A stretch of DNA of 6,400 nucleotides, taken from Anaerolineales bacterium (GTDB lineage: Bacteria > Chloroflexota > Anaerolineae > Anaerolineales > VGOW01). The stretch lies in the NCBI GenBank assembly GCA_919901875.1, contig CAKKQG010000294.1:1-6400 (forward strand), written 5' to 3'. Positions within the stretch are counted from its first letter, which is position 1. Each line of letters opens with the position of its first letter. Both the position numbers and the translations under genes were made by a program. The notes below the pieces were generated by a model. That model was not told the origin of the DNA and did not search any database. It saw only the letters and a program-made list of their open reading frames with translations. Below are positions 4,960 to 6,400 of this stretch, one piece after another.

Positions 4960-6384
4960 TCAAACCCGCAGTTTTAGAAACGTCCCCAAACGGGCGTTGA
5001 ACCTGTCCAGCAAAATCTTCTTGACCCGTTCCTTCGGCGTCCAAAGGGTGATTTCCGAGTCGAACAATCTTGCCTTCAGATTGATGGCGGCTACCCGGTC
5101 GGCTACATCCGCATGTCCGCAATACAGACATTGAAACGTATCCCCCTGCCGGTTGTCTTTGTGGACAAACCCGCAAGTAGGACACGTTTGCGACGTGTAG
5201 GCCGGATTGACCTGCTGTCGTTGGAAACCTTCCACCGACGCCAAAAACTCTGTGCGCTCTTTCAAAATGCTCCGCGTCCATTGACTGACACGGCGACTGA
5301 TTTTCTTGCTCTGCGCTTTGCCGCGAATGTCCAGCTTTTCCGTGGCGATGGTCTGCGGCTGGCGCTGGCGCGCGACTTGCCGAATCGCTGTGTTAATCAA
5401 CCGTTCCATCTCGGTGCGTTGGCGGCGCTGGGTGGCGATCTGTTTCTTCCGCCCCAAGTTGAATTTGTGAATGCGCTTGGCTTTCGCCGGGTCGCCTTTC
5501 GCTTCGGCTTTCTTCGCCAGTTGAAAAAGTTTGTTGCGCTTACGACCCTTGTCGCAAATTTCATCCGAAGCACGACGGATCACTTCCCCAAACTCCGGGA
5601 CGTAGCGCGTCCCTTTTTCATCGGTGAACACTTCACTGATGCCGGCATCCAATCCGCACGGTTCACCTTTCAGGGGCGTGGGCGTTTTGACTTCCGCTGT
5701 GTAGTGGACTTCGACCCGCTGCCGCTCAAAGTCCAAGACTAGGCGGACATTGCCGAGAATGGGTGTATCGCCGGTCAACGGGACGACAATCCGTTGGCGG
5801 GGCGTGAGCGACATGACGGAGATGAACTGCGACCCCGCTTGCTCAAACACGGTGTACATATTCGCATCCAGACAGAAGGATCGCGCCTTTTTTACCACAG
5901 GAGGAGTACCCCGTTTACGCCGAATCACGCGGCGCAGATAATTACGGACGGTCTTTTGTTCGGCGGCAGCCAGGCTGAAATGGGTCGGACTCGGCGCTTT
6001 CCCGCTGACCAGTTCGGCTATACGTCGCGCGTCTTTCAACAACCAGAAAGCGTAGTGTTGCGCGGCTTCGCTCCACGACGTGTGTTGCCCCACCAACGGA
6101 CGAATCTCTACGGCCAGCGCCGCCCACTGCCGATCCACCGTTTCGTAAGCGTCCTTCTCCGCCGCCTTCCATTGACGGGCTTGCAGGCCGTGGGGATTGA
6201 CGTAGCCTGCTTTTACCAAAACATCCCGACGGGTGCGTTCTTTCTTCGGACTGTCCGCAAATTGGGCATCCGTAAAGCCGGTGAGATGGGATTGCTTCTC
6301 AGTGACCGAGCGTCGCGCCAGTCCCACCAACTGATCCCATTTGCCCGTGTTCAACGGGCGGCTGATGCGGCGGATCGTTCTCAT
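4960..6384 (-). CDS. tnpB: TnpB-family RNA-guided endonuclease (IS200/IS605-type OrfB)
   Basis: A 474-residue TnpB-type protein, a nuclease of IS200/IS605-group elements related to Cas12 that cuts DNA guided by an omegaRNA made from the element's right end. All three RuvC acidic residues are present: Asp246 in CGLDAGISEVFTD, Glu349 in IATEKLDIRG, and Asp429 in HADVADRVAAINL. The zinc finger is CPTCG (C401, C404) with CLYCG (C419, C422). A basic helical stretch (280-325) between RuvC-I and -II is typical. RuvC-I lies about 55 residues later than in ISDra2 TnpB (408 residues, D191), so the N-terminal RNA/TAM-binding half is longer, while RuvC spacing and the 45-residue tail are similar. ATG 6384 has only a weak GAGAG upstream and the frame stays open to the window edge, so the start may lie further out. 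No tnpA is visible. The stop is 28 bases before the next gene. Confidence 0.92.
   Translation of the reverse strand: MRTIRRISRPLNTGKWDQLVGLARRSVTEKQSHLTGFTDAQFADSPKKERTRRDVLVKAGYVNPHGLQARQWKAAEKDAYETVDRQWAALAVEIRPLVGQHTSWSEAAQHYAFWLLKDARRIAELVSGKAPSPTHFSLAAAEQKTVRNYLRRVIRRKRGTPPVVKKARSFCLDANMYTVFEQAGSQFISVMSLTPRQRIVVPLTGDTPILGNVRLVLDFERQRVEVHYTAEVKTPTPLKGEPCGLDAGISEVFTDEKGTRYVPEFGEVIRRASDEICDKGRKRNKLFQLAKKAEAKGDPAKAKRIHKFNLGRKKQIATQRRQRTEMERLINTAIRQVARQRQPQTIATEKLDIRGKAQSKKISRRVSQWTRSILKERTEFLASVEGFQRQQVNPAYTSQTCPTCGFVHKDNRQGDTFQCLYCGHADVADRVAAINLKARLFDSEITLWTPKERVKKILLDRFNARLGTFLKLRV
4962..4994 (-). ncRNA. Candidate 3' scaffold of a TnpB omegaRNA within the tnpB 3' end
   Basis: On the - strand, CCCG (4994-4991) can pair with CGGG (4968-4965). 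Enclosed between them is GTTT-CTA-AAAC (4981-4971), a four-bp stem-loop. The AAAC can alternatively pair with GGTTT next to the stop codon. Compact folds near the tnpB stop are where omegaRNA scaffolds usually end. The pairing is short and could be chance; this is a pointer, not a firm call. Confidence 0.25.
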
Positions 6385-6400
6385 GACGAAGGTATCTCTC

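Larger units (their letters stand above)
4945..6400 (-). mobile_element. IS605/IS1341-like tnpB element, partial, ends not defined
   Basis: The presence of tnpB implies an IS200/IS605-group insertion, or a domesticated remnant of one. The left end and any tnpA lie beyond 6400. The right end must fall close to or within 4931-4960 unless the element has decayed, because the neighbouring gene starts at 4931. No transposase-mediated boundary can be proven from one copy. These elements make no target duplication, so none is expected. Confidence 0.45.

Noticed and set aside
5048..5063. Sequence GATTTCCGAGTCGA resembling the hairpin repeat arm
   Set aside because: One-base deletion relative to the arm, no partner arm nearby, and it lies in the tnpB coding region; taken as chance.
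5113..5742. A 209-codon open frame on the + strand opposite tnpB
   Set aside because: It is fully antisense to the catalytic core of a well-supported tnpB gene, has no family motif or ribosome-binding site, and its composition mirrors the complementary codons.
1..6400. CRISPR array, tRNA or rRNA genes
   Set aside because: No regularly spaced direct repeats, cloverleaf-like sequence or rRNA segments were seen on either strand; the only long repeat is the two-copy hairpin.

Overview
The window looks like bacterial chromosome of moderate G+C. Its gene set fits an environmental, possibly multicellular or biofilm-forming lineage such as Chloroflexota (Anaerolineae-like): a Uma2-family nuclease, a Thr/Pro/Ala-linker lipoprotein sulfatase, a PIN toxin-antitoxin pair, a DUF5678-like/retropepsin pair and a lone TnpB. 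This placement is inferred from gene content only; no rRNA or marker gene is present.

Layout. Positions 1-3192 are read on the + strand and 3269-6400 on the - strand, and the two halves converge on a strong bidirectional hairpin terminator (3198-3240). The + half starts inside an alpha/beta-hydrolase gene (2-712, 5' end outside the window). A lipoprotein sulfatase follows 12 bases later (725-2347), probably in the same operon. After a hairpin repeat and a good promoter comes a Uma2-family (DUF820) protein (2470-3192). In its direction of reading, the - half holds a TnpB-type RNA-guided nuclease (6384-4960), a Phd/YefM-like + DUF5678-like fusion protein (4931-4509), a retropepsin-like aspartic protease overlapping it by 11 bases (4519-4142), a second copy of the hairpin repeat, and an antitoxin/PIN toxin pair (3948-3691 and 3688-3269).

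How the genes work together. The hydrolase and sulfatase may form a small catabolic unit: the sulfatase is predicted to be anchored outside the cytoplasmic membrane, the hydrolase to be cytoplasmic. The - strand half is accessory DNA: a mobile-element nuclease directly abutting a two-gene module of unknown function, then a VapBC-like toxin-antitoxin pair.

Most noteworthy signals: (1) a 42-bp perfect hairpin repeat (14-bp arms, 14-base loop) that lies just 3' of two unrelated genes in the same orientation relative to each gene, with remnants suggesting longer 22-bp arms in the ancestor; (2) the conserved-looking DUF5678-like/retropepsin gene pair; (3) a catalytically intact TnpB whose stop codon is only 28 bases from the next gene, so any omegaRNA must lie in the end of its own coding region and its guide would run into the neighbour's leader.
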